The notes under the pieces are model-generated. The model saw nothing but the letters and a program-made list of their open reading frames with translations. It did no database searches and was not told where the DNA came from. From Hyphomonadaceae bacterium (GTDB taxonomy: Bacteria; Pseudomonadota; Alphaproteobacteria; Caulobacterales; Aquidulcibacteraceae), in the NCBI GenBank assembly GCA_016791425.1, contig JAEUMQ010000013.1, forward strand, positions 186,001 through 250,000: DNA of 64,000 bases, given 5' to 3'. Below are positions 1 to 9,699 of this stretch, piece by piece. Within the stretch, counting starts at the first letter, position 1; each line of letters begins with the position of its first letter. A program made the position numbers and the translations under genes.

Positions 1-477
1 CTTGGCCTGGAGCGCGCCCGCGCCGCCGGCATCGACGCGCTGACGATCCCGCACCAAGGCAAGCCTCGCGAAGCCTTCGAGCGCGAGCTCGATGCCGCGC
101 TGCAGGGCTGCGACCTCGTTGCGCTCGCCGGCTTCATGCGTGTGCTTTCGCCCTGGTTCGTGACCGCCTGGAGCGGCCGCGTGCTGAACATCCACCCGTC
201 GCTGCTGCCGTCGTTTCCCGGCCGCGACACCCACGAGCGCGCCCTCGCCGCCGGCGTGAAGCTGCATGGCTGCACGGTGCACGTTGTTACGGAAGCCTTG
301 GACGCCGGCCCGATCATCGGCCAGGCCGCCATTCCGGTGCTGAGGGACGACACCCCCGAGCTGCTCGCGGCGCGCCTACTCGACGCCGAGCATCTGCTCT
401 ATCCGCGCGCGCTTGCGGCCTTCGCCAAGGGCGAAGCCGCCTTGCTTGAGAAGCCGCTGCTCAGCGCCTGGACTTAG
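1..477 (+). CDS. purN: Phosphoribosylglycinamide formyltransferase PurN (5' truncated)
   Basis: Transfers a formyl group from 10-formyl-tetrahydrofolate to GAR, the third step of de novo purine synthesis, in the cytoplasm. The frame is open from base 1, so the N-terminus lies outside the window; 158 residues are visible. The family active-site signature is clear: [13 protein letters not shown] supplies the catalytic Asn and His, and the conserved Asp follows in [11 protein letters not shown]. The stop (TAG 475-477) overlaps the stop of the convergent ndk gene, leaving no room for a separate terminator. purM would be expected just upstream by family habit, but it is not visible here. Confidence 0.96.
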   Translation, partial: LGLERARAAGIDALTIPHQGKPREAFERELDAALQGCDLVALAGFMRVLSPWFVTAWSGRVLNIHPSLLPSFPGRDTHERALAAGVKLHGCTVHVVTEALDAGPIIGQAAIPVLRDDTPELLAARLLDAEHLLYPRALAAFAKGEAALLEKPLLSAWT

Positions 478-896
478 CCGACGATCTCGTCGGGCTTGAA
501 GAAATACGCGATCTCGATCTTCGCATTCTCCAGGCTGTCGGACCCGTGCACCGAATTGGCCTCGATGCTCTCGGCGAACTGCTTGCGGATCGTGCCTTCC
601 GCTGCGTTGGCCGGATTGGTCGCGCCCATCACGTCGCGATACTTCGCCACCGCGTTCTCGCCTTCCAGCGCCTGCACGACGACTGGGCCGGACGTCATGA
701 ACGTCACGAGATCCTTGAAGAATGGCCGCTCCTTATGGACCGCATAGAACCCCTCGGCCTGCGCCTGCGACAACTTGAGGCGCTTTTGCGCGACGATGCG
801 CAGCCCCGCGCCTTCGATCACGGCATTGATCTGGCCGGTCAGGTTGCGCGCCGTGGCGTCGGGTTTCAGAATCGAAAGCGTGCGTTCCACGGCCAA
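474..896 (-). CDS. ndk: Nucleoside diphosphate kinase
   Basis: Balances NTP and dNTP pools by moving the gamma phosphate from ATP to other nucleoside diphosphates through a phospho-histidine. The length (140 aa) is the usual family length. The active-site His117 lies in NSVHGSDS, and the N-terminal [11 protein letters not shown] motif is typical. The start appears to be TTG at 896, giving MAVERT as in relatives, with an AGGAG eight bases upstream; no ATG fits. Its 3' end overlaps purN tail to tail. Confidence 0.96.
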   Translation of the reverse strand: MAVERTLSILKPDATARNLTGQINAVIEGAGLRIVAQKRLKLSQAQAEGFYAVHKERPFFKDLVTFMTSGPVVVQALEGENAVAKYRDVMGATNPANAAEGTIRKQFAESIEANSVHGSDSLENAKIEIAYFFKPDEIVG

Positions 897-998
897 GACA
901 GGCGCTCCTGCGAGAAAATGCGATTGGGAGCGCGCTCTATAGCTGCCCCATGCGGCGGGGCCAAGAACGGGCCGGCAAAAATGTCCGCGCCGGAAATC

Positions 999-1310
999 TC
1001 AGAAGCAACGCATCGAGGCGACCCGCCCCTCGGTGCTGGTGAAGAGATTGAGCCGGTTGGGCCGGAAATCCTGCGTAACCATGCATTGCGGACAAATGAT
1101 CCGCGCGCCGGGCGGCAGCGCGGCGCGGTCGATCTCGCTCTCGCGCTTGCCTATGAGGCTCTGGTGCTGCGCCATGCCGCAGGTGTCCTCGCCCTGCTGC
1201 GCGGGCGGCGACGGCGTCTCCGCGGGTGCGGTGGGAGCTTCCGGAATCGCAGACGGGACCGGCGCGCACCCGAAGGCTGCGGCGAGGATCAGGAGGGCGA
1301 GCCATTTCAT
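999..1310 (-). CDS. Peptidase inhibitor I78-like lipoprotein
   Basis: A small lipoprotein of 103 aa. Residues 1-15 form a signal peptide ending in a lipobox (AAAFGC), followed by a Pro/Ala-rich linker. The C-terminal part matches the I78 inhibitor pattern: QSLIGKR, then VTQDFRPNRLNL and a final Cys-containing strand. I78 proteins are thought to inhibit serine peptidases, by analogy with potato inhibitor I. Here the usual R-x-I-x-PG stretch is replaced by a CPQC pair, so inhibition is not assured. The ATG at 1310 is chosen because it directly precedes the signal peptide; the frame is open further upstream without meaning. It lies 11 bases after holC on the same strand. Confidence 0.75.
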   Translation of the reverse strand: MKWLALLILAAAFGCAPVPSAIPEAPTAPAETPSPPAQQGEDTCGMAQHQSLIGKRESEIDRAALPPGARIICPQCMVTQDFRPNRLNLFTSTEGRVASMRCF

Positions 1311-1321
1311 GCCTGGTCTCC

Positions 1322-1768
1322 TCAAGCCTGCTTTTCCCAGGCCCCGCGCGCGTTCTCGCGCCAATATGAGGCGTCCACCCCCGCCTCCTTGGCTTGCTTC
1401 CAATGCGCCCGCGCCTTTTCCAAGGCGGCTTCGTCGCGCCCGTCGAAGAGCAGACACGCGCGCTCGAACGCCGCGATGTCGCCAGGCGGAGCGCCGTCGA
1501 TCAGAAAGAGCGCCTTGGCCCCGTTTGGGTTGCCATCCTTCTCAGTCAGCAGCACCGGCTGCTTCGCGGCGTTACGGTCATCGACGCCATGCGGCACGAA
1601 ACTGTCGTCCCGCCAGGTCCACAAGAGATCGTCGAGCGCTTCGAGCCGCTCCTTCTGACCGCCGCGCACGATCGCCCGCCAGCCGCGCTGCAGGCATTTG
1701 TCGAGCAGCGGCGGCAGCGCCTTCTCCAGCTCGGTCTTCTCAAGATGGTAGAACCAGAGCTCAGCCAT
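1322..1768 (-). CDS. holC: DNA polymerase III chi subunit HolC
   Basis: Chi subunit of the DNA polymerase III clamp-loader complex, which links the replisome to single-strand binding protein. The 148-aa protein has the family start (ELWFYHLEKTELEKALPPLL) and the conserved LLTEKDGNPNGAKALFLIDG segment. It overlaps the upstream 94-aa ORF by 8 bases, so it is probably translated from the pepA mRNA. The pepA-holC neighbourhood is common in proteobacteria. Confidence 0.92.
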   Translation of the reverse strand: MAELWFYHLEKTELEKALPPLLDKCLQRGWRAIVRGGQKERLEALDDLLWTWRDDSFVPHGVDDRNAAKQPVLLTEKDGNPNGAKALFLIDGAPPGDIAAFERACLLFDGRDEAALEKARAHWKQAKEAGVDASYWRENARGAWEKQA

Positions 1769-2045
1769 CCGCTTTGCGCCGCTTCACGTGGCGAACCATC
1801 GCCACGTTCTCCATCATGTGATGCCTGACCCGGCCTTCGATCATATCGAGCGCGTTCCTTGATTGCCGAGCCGCCACCTCGAAACCGAACCGCCACATCT
1901 CGCTCGACCTGAGCCCCAGAAAATCGAGGTTCGCCACCCACCCCGCTTTGTGTGCGTGAAGCCAAACATCCTCGATGAAGTTCCGCACCCGATGCTCGTC
2001 ATCGGGCGGCGGCACGCCCACGTCGACTTCGATCCAGTGCTTCAA
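1761..2045 (-). CDS. Conserved-looking hypothetical protein between pepA and holC
   Basis: I do not recognise this 94-aa protein. It is rich in charged and aromatic residues, has no membrane segment or signal peptide, and ends in a basic tail (VKRRKADG). It has no Cys and no obvious catalytic motif. The frame extends upstream into pepA. The likeliest start is the TTG at 2045, whose bases overlap the pepA stop as TTGA, a coupling pattern seen at other junctions here. Its 3' end overlaps holC by 8 bases. The tight packing argues that it is real and co-translated. Confidence 0.6.
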   Translation of the reverse strand: MKHWIEVDVGVPPPDDEHRVRNFIEDVWLHAHKAGWVANLDFLGLRSSEMWRFGFEVAARQSRNALDMIEGRVRHHMMENVAMVRHVKRRKADG

Positions 2046-3535
2046 TCTTCGAATTTCTGCGCGACGAGGCGGTTCAAGACCCGCACGCCCCAACCCGTAG
2101 CCCAGGCAGGGGAGACGGGGTCCTCGCCCGGCGCGGACTTCCACGCCGTGCCGGCGATGTCGAGGTGCGCCCAGGGCGTGCCTTCCTTGATAAATCGCTT
2201 GAGGAATTGCGCGCCGATCACCGAGCCCGCGACGGGCTTGCCGGCGATGTTCTTCATGTCCGCGTTCGGACTGTCGATCATCTTGTCATAGGCCGGGGCG
2301 AGCGGCATGCGCCACACGAGTTCGCCCTCGTGCGTTCCCGCCGCCTGCACGGACGCGGCGAAATCGTCGTCGTTGGAATAGAGCCCGGCATACTCGTTGC
2401 CGAGCGCCACGATCACCGCGCCCGTGAGCGTCGCGAGATCCACGATCGCCGCGGGATTGTGCTTCTCCTGCGCGTACCAGAGCGCATCGGCGAGCACGAG
2501 CCGGCCTTCCGCGTCGGTGTTGAGCACTTCGATCGTCTGTCCGGACGCGGAGGTGACGATATCTCCCGGACGCTGCGCTTCGCCGTCCGGCATGTTCTCC
2601 ACGAGCCCGACGATGCCGACGACGTTGGCCTTCGCCTTGCGCGCCGCGATCGCCATCATCGCGCCCGCGACGGCCGCGGCGCCGCCCATGTCGCCCTTCA
2701 TCTCGTCCATGCCGCCGGCAGGCTTGATCGAGATGCCGCCAGTGTCGAACGTGACGCCCTTGCCGACGAGCGCGATCGGCTGCGCGCCCTTCGTGCGCGC
2801 GCCCTTCCAGTTCATCACCACGAGCTGCGTCTCGCGCACGCTGCCTTTGCCGACGCCGAGAATGGCGTTCATCCCGAGATCGGCCATTTCCTTCTCGCCG
2901 AGGATCGTCACTTCGAGGCCAAGGCTCTCGAGCTTCTTGAGCCGCTTGGCGAATTCCTCCGGATAAAGAACGTTCGCCGGCTCGCTCACCAGGTCGCGCG
3001 CGAAATAGACCGCATCGGCGACCGAGGAATCCTTCTCGTAGCGCGACTTCGCCGCCGCCGGCCCCTGCACGACGACATGAATCTCCTTGAGCGACGGCCG
3101 CTGCTCGGGCTTCAAACGCGTGCGGTAGGAATCGAACCGGTAGCTGCCGAGCCGCGCGCCGATCGCTGCGCGCGCGGCCGCGTCCGCGGCCCCCGCGTTC
3201 GGCAGCGCATCGATCAGCAATGCGAGCTGTTGGGCGCCTGACGCGATCGTCCGCCGCGTCGCCTGCGCGCCCCACCGCTCGCACGCCAGCGCATCGGCCC
3301 GCTCCAGATTGCCGAGCCCGATCACGAGCACGCGCGAGAAGTCGAGCCCGCCCGGCGCCAGTATTTCCACAACCTGACCGGCCCCGCCATTGAACCGCGC
3401 CGCGGCCATGGCGCGCGTGACCGCGCCCTGCGCCTTTTCGTCGAGCGCCTTCCCGGCATCGAGGAGCGTCGGCCCCTCGCACGCCATCAGAACCGCAGAA
3501 TCACCCGTGGCTTCCGTTGCGAAGCGAATGTCCAT
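2042..3535 (-). CDS. pepA: Leucyl aminopeptidase (M17)
   Basis: Cytosolic two-metal aminopeptidase that removes N-terminal residues, usually a hexamer. The protein is 497 aa from the ATG at 3535. The catalytic domain shows the metal/active-site segment GKGVTFDTGG and the family signature NTDAEGRL, both intact. An in-frame extension of 11 residues upstream of the ATG does not look like part of the fold. Some M17 members also bind DNA in E. coli; nothing here tests that. It is the first gene of a leftward unit with the 94-aa ORF, holC and the I78-like gene. The 228-bp gap upstream separates it from divergent lptF. Confidence 0.96.
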   Translation of the reverse strand: MDIRFATEATGDSAVLMACEGPTLLDAGKALDEKAQGAVTRAMAAARFNGGAGQVVEILAPGGLDFSRVLVIGLGNLERADALACERWGAQATRRTIASGAQQLALLIDALPNAGAADAAARAAIGARLGSYRFDSYRTRLKPEQRPSLKEIHVVVQGPAAAKSRYEKDSSVADAVYFARDLVSEPANVLYPEEFAKRLKKLESLGLEVTILGEKEMADLGMNAILGVGKGSVRETQLVVMNWKGARTKGAQPIALVGKGVTFDTGGISIKPAGGMDEMKGDMGGAAAVAGAMMAIAARKAKANVVGIVGLVENMPDGEAQRPGDIVTSASGQTIEVLNTDAEGRLVLADALWYAQEKHNPAAIVDLATLTGAVIVALGNEYAGLYSNDDDFAASVQAAGTHEGELVWRMPLAPAYDKMIDSPNADMKNIAGKPVAGSVIGAQFLKRFIKEGTPWAHLDIAGTAWKSAPGEDPVSPAWATGWGVRVLNRLVAQKFED

Positions 3536-3763
3536 AGAGCCTCCGAAGGGGCGCGAGCCCCGAGACAAGGGCCTGACGCCGCCGCTTCAACCGAAGCGGC
3601 CACAATGCTAGCGACGTGGTAACCCAACGCCGCCGCGCTTGGAAAGGCGCGAGCGGCCCATGCTTGAAGGAACGCCTGTGGGGATGCCCAAGGGACCGCC
3701 CAACCGACACTCGACCGCGACGCCCAGTGGAAAAGCCTCCAGTGGAAAACGGCGGGCGCGCGC

Positions 3764-4897
3764 ATGAATACGCTGGAGAAATACATCTTCCGCCAGACCC
3801 TGGGCCCGCTTTGCGGGGTCATTGCGGCCCTGGCTGCGGTCGCGATCCTCACCCAAGGTCTCGACAAGCTCTCGATGATCGCCACCAACCAGAGCTCGGG
3901 CCTCGCCTTCGCCTGGGTGACGATCCTCACTCTGCCGCAGCTCATCTCACTCATTCTGCCTTTGGCGCTCTTCTTCGCGGTCGCCTACGCGATGAACCGC
4001 ATGCACACGGAGAGCGAGACGGCCGTCGCCTACGCCGCAGGGGTGTCCTATGCGCGCCTCGCCAAGCCGATCCTGCGCCTCGCCATCGCCTGCATGGTCG
4101 TGCACCTCACCGTGGTCGTGCTGATCCAGCCCGCGTCCTACCGCGAGATGCGCCGCACTGTGTACGCCGTGCGCGCCGACATCGCCTCGGCGCTTGTGCG
4201 CGAGGGCGCATTCACCTTCCCCGCGGAGGGCCTGACGCTCTACGCGCGCGAGCGCGGCCCGGACGGCGAGATGCGGGACATGCTCGTCCATGACGATCGC
4301 CCGCGCCGTCCGCTCACCTACACCGCCCGGCGCGGCGCCGTGATCACGCTGAACAGCAAGCCCGCCGTCGATATGCGCGACGGCCAGATCCAGCGCCAGA
4401 ACGCCGACGGCGGCGTCGAGGTGCTCGATTTCGATCAGTACACGCTGCAGCTGGGGGACTTCTTCTCCGCGCCCGACGAATTCTACCTGAAGCCTTCGGA
4501 CCGCTACCTGTTCGAGCTCTTCAAACCGGACATGACGCACTTCTTCGATCAGACCTGGGCCAACCGGCTGCTCGCCGAAGGCCATTATCGATTAGCCGCG
4601 CCTTTGCTCAATCCGGCCCTCGCGCTCATCGCGCTCGCCGGATTGCTGGGCGGCGATTTCAGCCGCCGCGGCTACGGCCAGCGCCTTGCAATGGCGGCAG
4701 TGACGGCGCTGCTCGTGCGCCTGTGTGCGCTGGCGCTGCAAGCCGCGAGCGCGGACAATCCGATGCTCAATCCGCTGCAATACGCGCTGCCCATCTCCGT
4801 CTCGCTGATCGCCGGCTGGATGCTGGTGACCGCGCATCCTCGAAAACCGTCAAAGCAATGGCGCGACCGCGACACCCTCGCGCCGTTGCCCGCTTAG
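3764..4897 (+). CDS. lptF: LPS export permease LptF
   Basis: One of the two inner-membrane permease subunits of the LptB2FGC exporter, which pulls lipopolysaccharide out of the inner membrane. It is 377 aa with an N-terminal pair of membrane segments, a third near residues 100-120, a periplasmic jellyroll-like middle region (about 130-260) and three C-terminal segments. The start motif MNTLEKYIFRQTLGP is typical. lptG follows after 9 bases. It begins a long rightward operon; its promoter should lie in 3536-3763. Confidence 0.94.
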   Translation: MNTLEKYIFRQTLGPLCGVIAALAAVAILTQGLDKLSMIATNQSSGLAFAWVTILTLPQLISLILPLALFFAVAYAMNRMHTESETAVAYAAGVSYARLAKPILRLAIACMVVHLTVVVLIQPASYREMRRTVYAVRADIASALVREGAFTFPAEGLTLYARERGPDGEMRDMLVHDDRPRRPLTYTARRGAVITLNSKPAVDMRDGQIQRQNADGGVEVLDFDQYTLQLGDFFSAPDEFYLKPSDRYLFELFKPDMTHFFDQTWANRLLAEGHYRLAAPLLNPALALIALAGLLGGDFSRRGYGQRLAMAAVTALLVRLCALALQAASADNPMLNPLQYALPISVSLIAGWMLVTAHPRKPSKQWRDRDTLAPLPA

Positions 4898-4906
4898 GAT
4901 AGCATC

Positions 4907-5992
4907 ATGCGGTTCCTGTTCAGCGGCATTGGCCTTTATCTGGCCTCGCAAGCGGTCAGTGGCTTCCTGATCGCGTTCGGCGCGGTGGCGGCCACCACCT
5001 GCCTCATCGATATCGTCGAACACATGCGGCAGGATTTTCCGCTCCTCGCCGCTATACAGCTTATGGCGCTGCGCGCGCCGCTGCTGATGGAACAGACGCT
5101 GCCCTTCGTCGTGCTTGCCGGCGCGATGATCTCGATGGTGCGGCTCAATCGCTCAAGCCAACTCGTCGCGCTGCGCGCCTCCGGCGTCTCGGCCTGGCGG
5201 TTCTTGGCCCCGTGCACGGTGTGGGCCGCGACCCTCGGCCTTCTGGTCGTGACCGCCATCAACCCGCTCGGCACCTACCTCTACAAGATCTATGAGACCC
5301 AGCGCGCAGCCATCGAATCACAGAACCAGCAGGCCACGCTGGAGAACGGCGTCTGGCTGCGGCAGGGCGATCCGCAGGGGCAGATCGTCATTCACGGCGA
5401 GCGGGTCACCCAGAACGGCGCGCGCCTGGAAGAGGCGACGTTCATCTTCTTCGAGGAGCGCGGCAATGCGCTGCGGTTCGCGCGCCGCATCAAGGCCGCG
5501 CGCGCCGACTTGAGGCCGGGCTTCTGGCAGCTCTCGGACGTCACCGAAGCGGTGCCGGGCGAGCGCCCCATCGGACAGGCCCACCTCGCCATCCCCACCC
5601 ACCTGCACCCCAGCGAGCTTCTGGAGCGCTTTGTCGATCCCGACAGCCTGTCCTTCTGGTCGCTCCCGGCCGTGATCCGCGAAGCCGAGCAGGCGGGGCT
5701 GGCGCCGGTCGGCTATGAGGTCCGCTGGCAATCCTTGCTCGCCTACCCGATCATGCTGGCGGCGATGGCCGGCCTTGGGGCCGTCTTCTCCCTGCGCCTG
5801 CAGCGCCTGGGCGACCTCGCCCGCTGGGGCGCCGCCGGCGTCGGCTTGGGATTGCTGTTGTTTTTCCTGTCGCAGCTGGCCGCGGCCTTCGCCGCGACCC
5901 GCGCTGTGCCGCCCGTGATCGCGGCCTGGTCTGCGCCACTGACCGGGGTGTTCACCGCGCTCGCCATCGTCGCTTTCCTCGAAGATGGATGA
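4907..5992 (+). CDS. lptG: LPS export permease LptG
   Basis: Partner permease of LptF in the LptB2FGC transporter. It is 361 aa with the same layout as LptF: membrane segments in the first 110 residues, a periplasmic beta domain (about 125-255) and three C-terminal membrane segments. The order lptF-lptG-lptD gives most of the LPS export route in one operon; the ATPase lptB is not in the window. The ATG at 4907 follows a short AGGAT ribosome site. Confidence 0.94.
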   Translation: MRFLFSGIGLYLASQAVSGFLIAFGAVAATTCLIDIVEHMRQDFPLLAAIQLMALRAPLLMEQTLPFVVLAGAMISMVRLNRSSQLVALRASGVSAWRFLAPCTVWAATLGLLVVTAINPLGTYLYKIYETQRAAIESQNQQATLENGVWLRQGDPQGQIVIHGERVTQNGARLEEATFIFFEERGNALRFARRIKAARADLRPGFWQLSDVTEAVPGERPIGQAHLAIPTHLHPSELLERFVDPDSLSFWSLPAVIREAEQAGLAPVGYEVRWQSLLAYPIMLAAMAGLGAVFSLRLQRLGDLARWGAAGVGLGLLLFFLSQLAAAFAATRAVPPVIAAWSAPLTGVFTALAIVAFLEDG

Positions 5993-6100
5993 CGCTTCTG
6001 CAATGTGCTGCGTAAGCCGTTAACCTTTCCCGCGCCGGACGCTGGACGACGCCGCGCGCGCAAGGTTAGGTGGAGCGTGGGGAGTCGCAAAGAGGGCCTA

Positions 6101-8353
6101 ATGGTGCGCGGGGAGCCGGATCGGTCCGCCGAGCGAGCGCCGTTTCTATGCGGCGCGGCGCTTGCCGCGATTCTGATCGCCTCCAGCCCCGCCCAAGCCC
6201 AGACCGCCCAGACCGAAGCCGCCCCGCCAGAGCCGACCGCCGGCCCTGAATCGGCGGGGCCCGCCGAAGCAGCCGGCCAGACAGTGGTTCTCGAGGCCGA
6301 CAATGTCGGCGCACGCGACGACAACCGCGTCGTCTTCGCCGAAGGCAATGTCGAAGCGCGCCACGAGGGGCGCACGCTGCGCGCCGACCACGTGGAGTAC
6401 GATCTCAACGCCGGCACGATCCACGCCCGCGGCAACGTCCAGCTCGTCGATCGCGACGGGACGGTTCGCTACGCCGACGAGGTCGAGGTCGATGAGAATC
6501 TCGGCATTTCCGTCGCCACCGACCTGCAGGCCCGCCTGGGCGGCACCGGCCGCCTGGCGGCGCGCACGGTCGTCCGGCGCGAAGACGACAAGAGCGAGCT
6601 CGGGCGGATCATCTACACCAGTTGCCCGATCTGCGAGGACGGCTCGCGGCCGCCAACCTGGGCGCTGCGCGCGCGCCGCGCGATCCAGGATCCGGACCGG
6701 CGCCAGATCACCTATCACGGCGCCGTCTTCGAAGCCGCCGGCCTGCCGGTCCTCTATCTGCCGTGGTTCTCGCATCCCGATCCGTCCTCGGGACGCACAT
6801 CCGGCTTTCTCACCCCCGACCTTGGCCGCAACCGCCGCCTGGGGGCGAACTGGGGCCAGCCCTATTATTGGGCGATCTCGCCCTATCAGGATCTGACCGC
6901 CGCGCTGCAGATCAACGAGAAGGTCAATCCGCTCGGCTATCTGGAATATCGCAAGCGTTTCTATTCGGGCTATCTGGGCTTCCAGACATCCTTCACCAAC
7001 GAGGCGGACTTCGACGGCAACGGCGAGCGCTTCGGCGAGGAATCCTTCCGCGGCCACATCTTCGGGTCCGGCCAGTTTCAGATCGACGATTACTGGCTCT
7101 GGGGCTTCGGCGTCGAACGCACCTCGGACGACCTCTACCTCAAGCGCTATTCGATCGAGGATATCGGCGATCGCCGCGGCCCCTTCCTCGGGGACCAAAC
7201 CCGGCTGCTCTCCCAGCTCTACGTCCAGGGCCAGGACACCCATTCCTTCGCGACCGTCAACTTCCTCTCCTTCCAGGGACTTCGCGAATTCGACGACGAC
7301 GCGGTGCTGCCGCTGATCTTGCCGTTCGGCGAGATCGAGCGGGTCTTCACCGAGCCGCTTCTGGAAGGCCAAGTTCGTCTGAAGGCCTCTACGGCGGTCC
7401 TTGAACGATCCGACTCCACCGACTCCGCACGCCTGACCGTCGGCGCCTCCTGGCGCACGGACAAGATCGTCGGCCCGGGCCTGGTGGTCAGTCCGTTCGC
7501 AGAGGGCCGCATCGACGGCTACCGCTTCGCCTCGGCGAACACCGACGACGCAGAAACCTTCACCCGCAGCGTCGGCCTCGCCGGCGCCGAGGTATCGTGG
7601 CCGCTGATGCGGCCCGGCGAGCGCGTCGATCTGCTGGTCGAGCCCGTGATCATGGCTGCGGTCGCCGCCGGCGAGAACGATGCCCGGATCGTCAACGAGG
7701 ACAGCGTCGCGTTCGACCTGAACGAATCGAATCTCTTCCGCCCCAACGCGGCCCCCAATTACGACCTCTGGGAGCCCGGCGGCCGAGTCGCCGCCGGCGT
7801 CCGCGCCACTGCCCGCGATCGGGAGGGGAGGAGCGCGAGCTTCATGTTCGGCCGCCGTTGGCGCGGCGAGGCCGAGCCCCTGTTCGACGAGCGCAGCAAT
7901 CTCGACGGCACGGCCTCCGACTATCTGGCCGCCGCCGAGGTCGACCTGGGCCCCAGCTTCGGCGCCCAGGTGCGCACCCGGATCGAAGAAGAATCTTTTG
8001 ATATCAATCGGCTGGAAGCAACTCTCCGGGCCGCGCTCGGCCGCTTCTCCGCCAACGCCCGCTACTACACCATCGACCAGGCGGCCTCCCCGGACGGCCC
8101 GTCGAGCGAAATCTATGCAAGTGTCGGCGCCCAATTGATCCGCGGCTGGGAGCTGCACTATGGGGTGCGCCGCGATCTCGATTCGGACATAAATCTGAGC
8201 CAGGACTGGCGCGCCATTTATCGCGACGACTGCACCTTCCTCGAATTCTCCTACACCCGCTCCGAAACGTTCGACCGGAGGCTGGGACCGGACGAGGGCT
8301 TCCAGATTCGCCTCGGGCTGACGTCGCTCGGGATGTTTGGAGGCGGCGGCTGA
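6101..8353 (+). CDS. lptD: LPS assembly outer-membrane protein LptD
   Basis: Outer-membrane beta-barrel that receives LPS from the periplasmic bridge and places it in the outer leaflet. The chosen ATG (6101) has AGAGGG upstream and opens with a signal peptide ending near AQAQ (residues 32-34); a longer reading from 6005 adds an implausible basic leader. An OstA-like repeat domain follows (about 60-165) with alternating strands, then a CPIC motif (Cys175/Cys178 of the 750-aa protein) and the large C-terminal barrel. Only two further Cys-type positions are available for disulfides, so the pairing differs from E. coli. lptE is not seen nearby. Confidence 0.93.
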   Translation: MVRGEPDRSAERAPFLCGAALAAILIASSPAQAQTAQTEAAPPEPTAGPESAGPAEAAGQTVVLEADNVGARDDNRVVFAEGNVEARHEGRTLRADHVEYDLNAGTIHARGNVQLVDRDGTVRYADEVEVDENLGISVATDLQARLGGTGRLAARTVVRREDDKSELGRIIYTSCPICEDGSRPPTWALRARRAIQDPDRRQITYHGAVFEAAGLPVLYLPWFSHPDPSSGRTSGFLTPDLGRNRRLGANWGQPYYWAISPYQDLTAALQINEKVNPLGYLEYRKRFYSGYLGFQTSFTNEADFDGNGERFGEESFRGHIFGSGQFQIDDYWLWGFGVERTSDDLYLKRYSIEDIGDRRGPFLGDQTRLLSQLYVQGQDTHSFATVNFLSFQGLREFDDDAVLPLILPFGEIERVFTEPLLEGQVRLKASTAVLERSDSTDSARLTVGASWRTDKIVGPGLVVSPFAEGRIDGYRFASANTDDAETFTRSVGLAGAEVSWPLMRPGERVDLLVEPVIMAAVAAGENDARIVNEDSVAFDLNESNLFRPNAAPNYDLWEPGGRVAAGVRATARDREGRSASFMFGRRWRGEAEPLFDERSNLDGTASDYLAAAEVDLGPSFGAQVRTRIEEESFDINRLEATLRAALGRFSANARYYTIDQAASPDGPSSEIYASVGAQLIRGWELHYGVRRDLDSDINLSQDWRAIYRDDCTFLEFSYTRSETFDRRLGPDEGFQIRLGLTSLGMFGGGG

Positions 8354-8388
8354 GGGAGGGGTTGCAGCTCTCGCCGTCGGAGGTTCGT

Positions 8389-9699
8389 ATGCGGGGTTTC
8401 AAGGTTTGGGCGCTCGTCGCCGTTGTGGCGGCGGCGATGACGGCGCCGGGATGGGCGCAGCCGCGCCCGCCGGCCGGCGCTGCGGCGCAGGCGACGCAAC
8501 AGCAGGCGACGCAAGCGGCCGCGGCCGCCCCCGCGCAACTTTCCGAGGGCGTCGCAGCCGTCGTCAATGACGACGTCATCTCCACCTACGACGTGCGCCA
8601 GCGCTCGCTCCTCTTGCTGGCTTCTTCCGGCATCGAGCCCTCCGGCGACAATCAGCAGCGCGCGCGCAGCCAAGCCATGCGCGACCTCGTCGATGAGCGC
8701 CTGCAATTGCAGGAGGCCCGCCAGTTCGACATCCGCATCACGCCCGACGCGATCGATCGCTCGATCGCCGAGATCGCGCGCCAGAACAACATGACGCCCA
8801 CTCAGTTCACCGGCCAGCTCACCTCGGCCGGCATCAATCCTTCGACGCTCCGTGCACAGATCGAGGCCGACACCGCCTGGCGCCGCCTGATCAACGGCCG
8901 CTACGCCTCGCGCGTGCGCATCTCGGACCTGCAGATCCGAGATACCCTGGCCCGCATCGCCTCCAACGCCACGCGCACGCAATACCAAGCCTCGGAGATA
9001 TTCCTCCCCGCCGACACCGACGCTGAATTCGCCGAAGCCGAGCAGGTCGCCATGCGCCTGCTGCAGGAGATGCAGCGCGGCGCGCCGTTCCCGCTCGTCG
9101 CACGGCAATTCTCCGCCGCGCCCAGCTCCGCCGCAGGCGGCGACCTTGGCTGGTTCGCCGAAGGCGAAGTCCGTCCCGAAGTGCAGGCCGCCCTCGATCG
9201 CCTGCAGCAGGGCCAGGTCTCCACGCCATTCCGCGTTGCTGAGGGCGTCTACATCGTCGCGCTGCGCGACAAGCGCACTGGCGCCGCCGCCGAGAGCATC
9301 AATCGCGTTTCGTTGCGCCAGATCACCGCGCCCGCCGCGAGTCGCTCCGCGCTCGACCGCGCGCGCCGCCGCATCAGTTCCTGCGACAATCTGCAGAACG
9401 CCACGTCCGGCGTCACCGGCGTGGAAATCGCCGATCTCGGCTCGGTCGCCGAGGGCGATCTCTCCGACGTCATCCGCGCCCAGATCAGCGGCGTCAGCCC
9501 GGGCCAGACCACGGCGATCGCGATCACCGACAACCAGGCCTCGCTCATGGTCGTCTGCAACCGCGAGACCGCCGCCGCCGGCATGCCGACGCGCGACGAG
9601 ATCGAGAACCGGCTCTTCGAGCAGGAGCTGGCGATGCTGTCGCAGCGCTATCTCCGCAACCTCCGGCGCGAAGCCACCATCATCACGCGCAATCAATAG
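8389..9699 (+). CDS. surA: SurA-like periplasmic peptidyl-prolyl isomerase/chaperone
   Basis: Periplasmic chaperone that escorts outer-membrane proteins such as LptD. The 436-aa protein starts at the ATG at 8389 with GGAGG five bases upstream. It has a signal peptide ending at GWAQ, a low-complexity Ala/Gln linker, a SurA N-terminal helical domain (VAAVVNDDVISTYDV onward), and one clear parvulin-type rotamase domain around residues 190-295. A second, weaker region lies before the C-terminal helix. Directly after lptD and abutting pdxA (TAG-ATG with no gap), as in the classic lptD-surA-pdxA-rsmA operon. Confidence 0.9.
   Translation: MRGFKVWALVAVVAAAMTAPGWAQPRPPAGAAAQATQQQATQAAAAAPAQLSEGVAAVVNDDVISTYDVRQRSLLLLASSGIEPSGDNQQRARSQAMRDLVDERLQLQEARQFDIRITPDAIDRSIAEIARQNNMTPTQFTGQLTSAGINPSTLRAQIEADTAWRRLINGRYASRVRISDLQIRDTLARIASNATRTQYQASEIFLPADTDAEFAEAEQVAMRLLQEMQRGAPFPLVARQFSAAPSSAAGGDLGWFAEGEVRPEVQAALDRLQQGQVSTPFRVAEGVYIVALRDKRTGAAAESINRVSLRQITAPAASRSALDRARRRISSCDNLQNATSGVTGVEIADLGSVAEGDLSDVIRAQISGVSPGQTTAIAITDNQASLMVVCNRETAAAGMPTRDEIENRLFEQELAMLSQRYLRNLRREATIITRNQ

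Noticed and set aside
546-1658. 370-codon plus-strand frame across ndk, the I78-like gene and holC
   Set aside because: Covers three good minus-strand genes and has no recognisable domain.
6146-8158. 670-codon frame antisense to lptD
   Set aside because: Shadow of a conserved barrel gene; composition is biased and no domain is recognisable.
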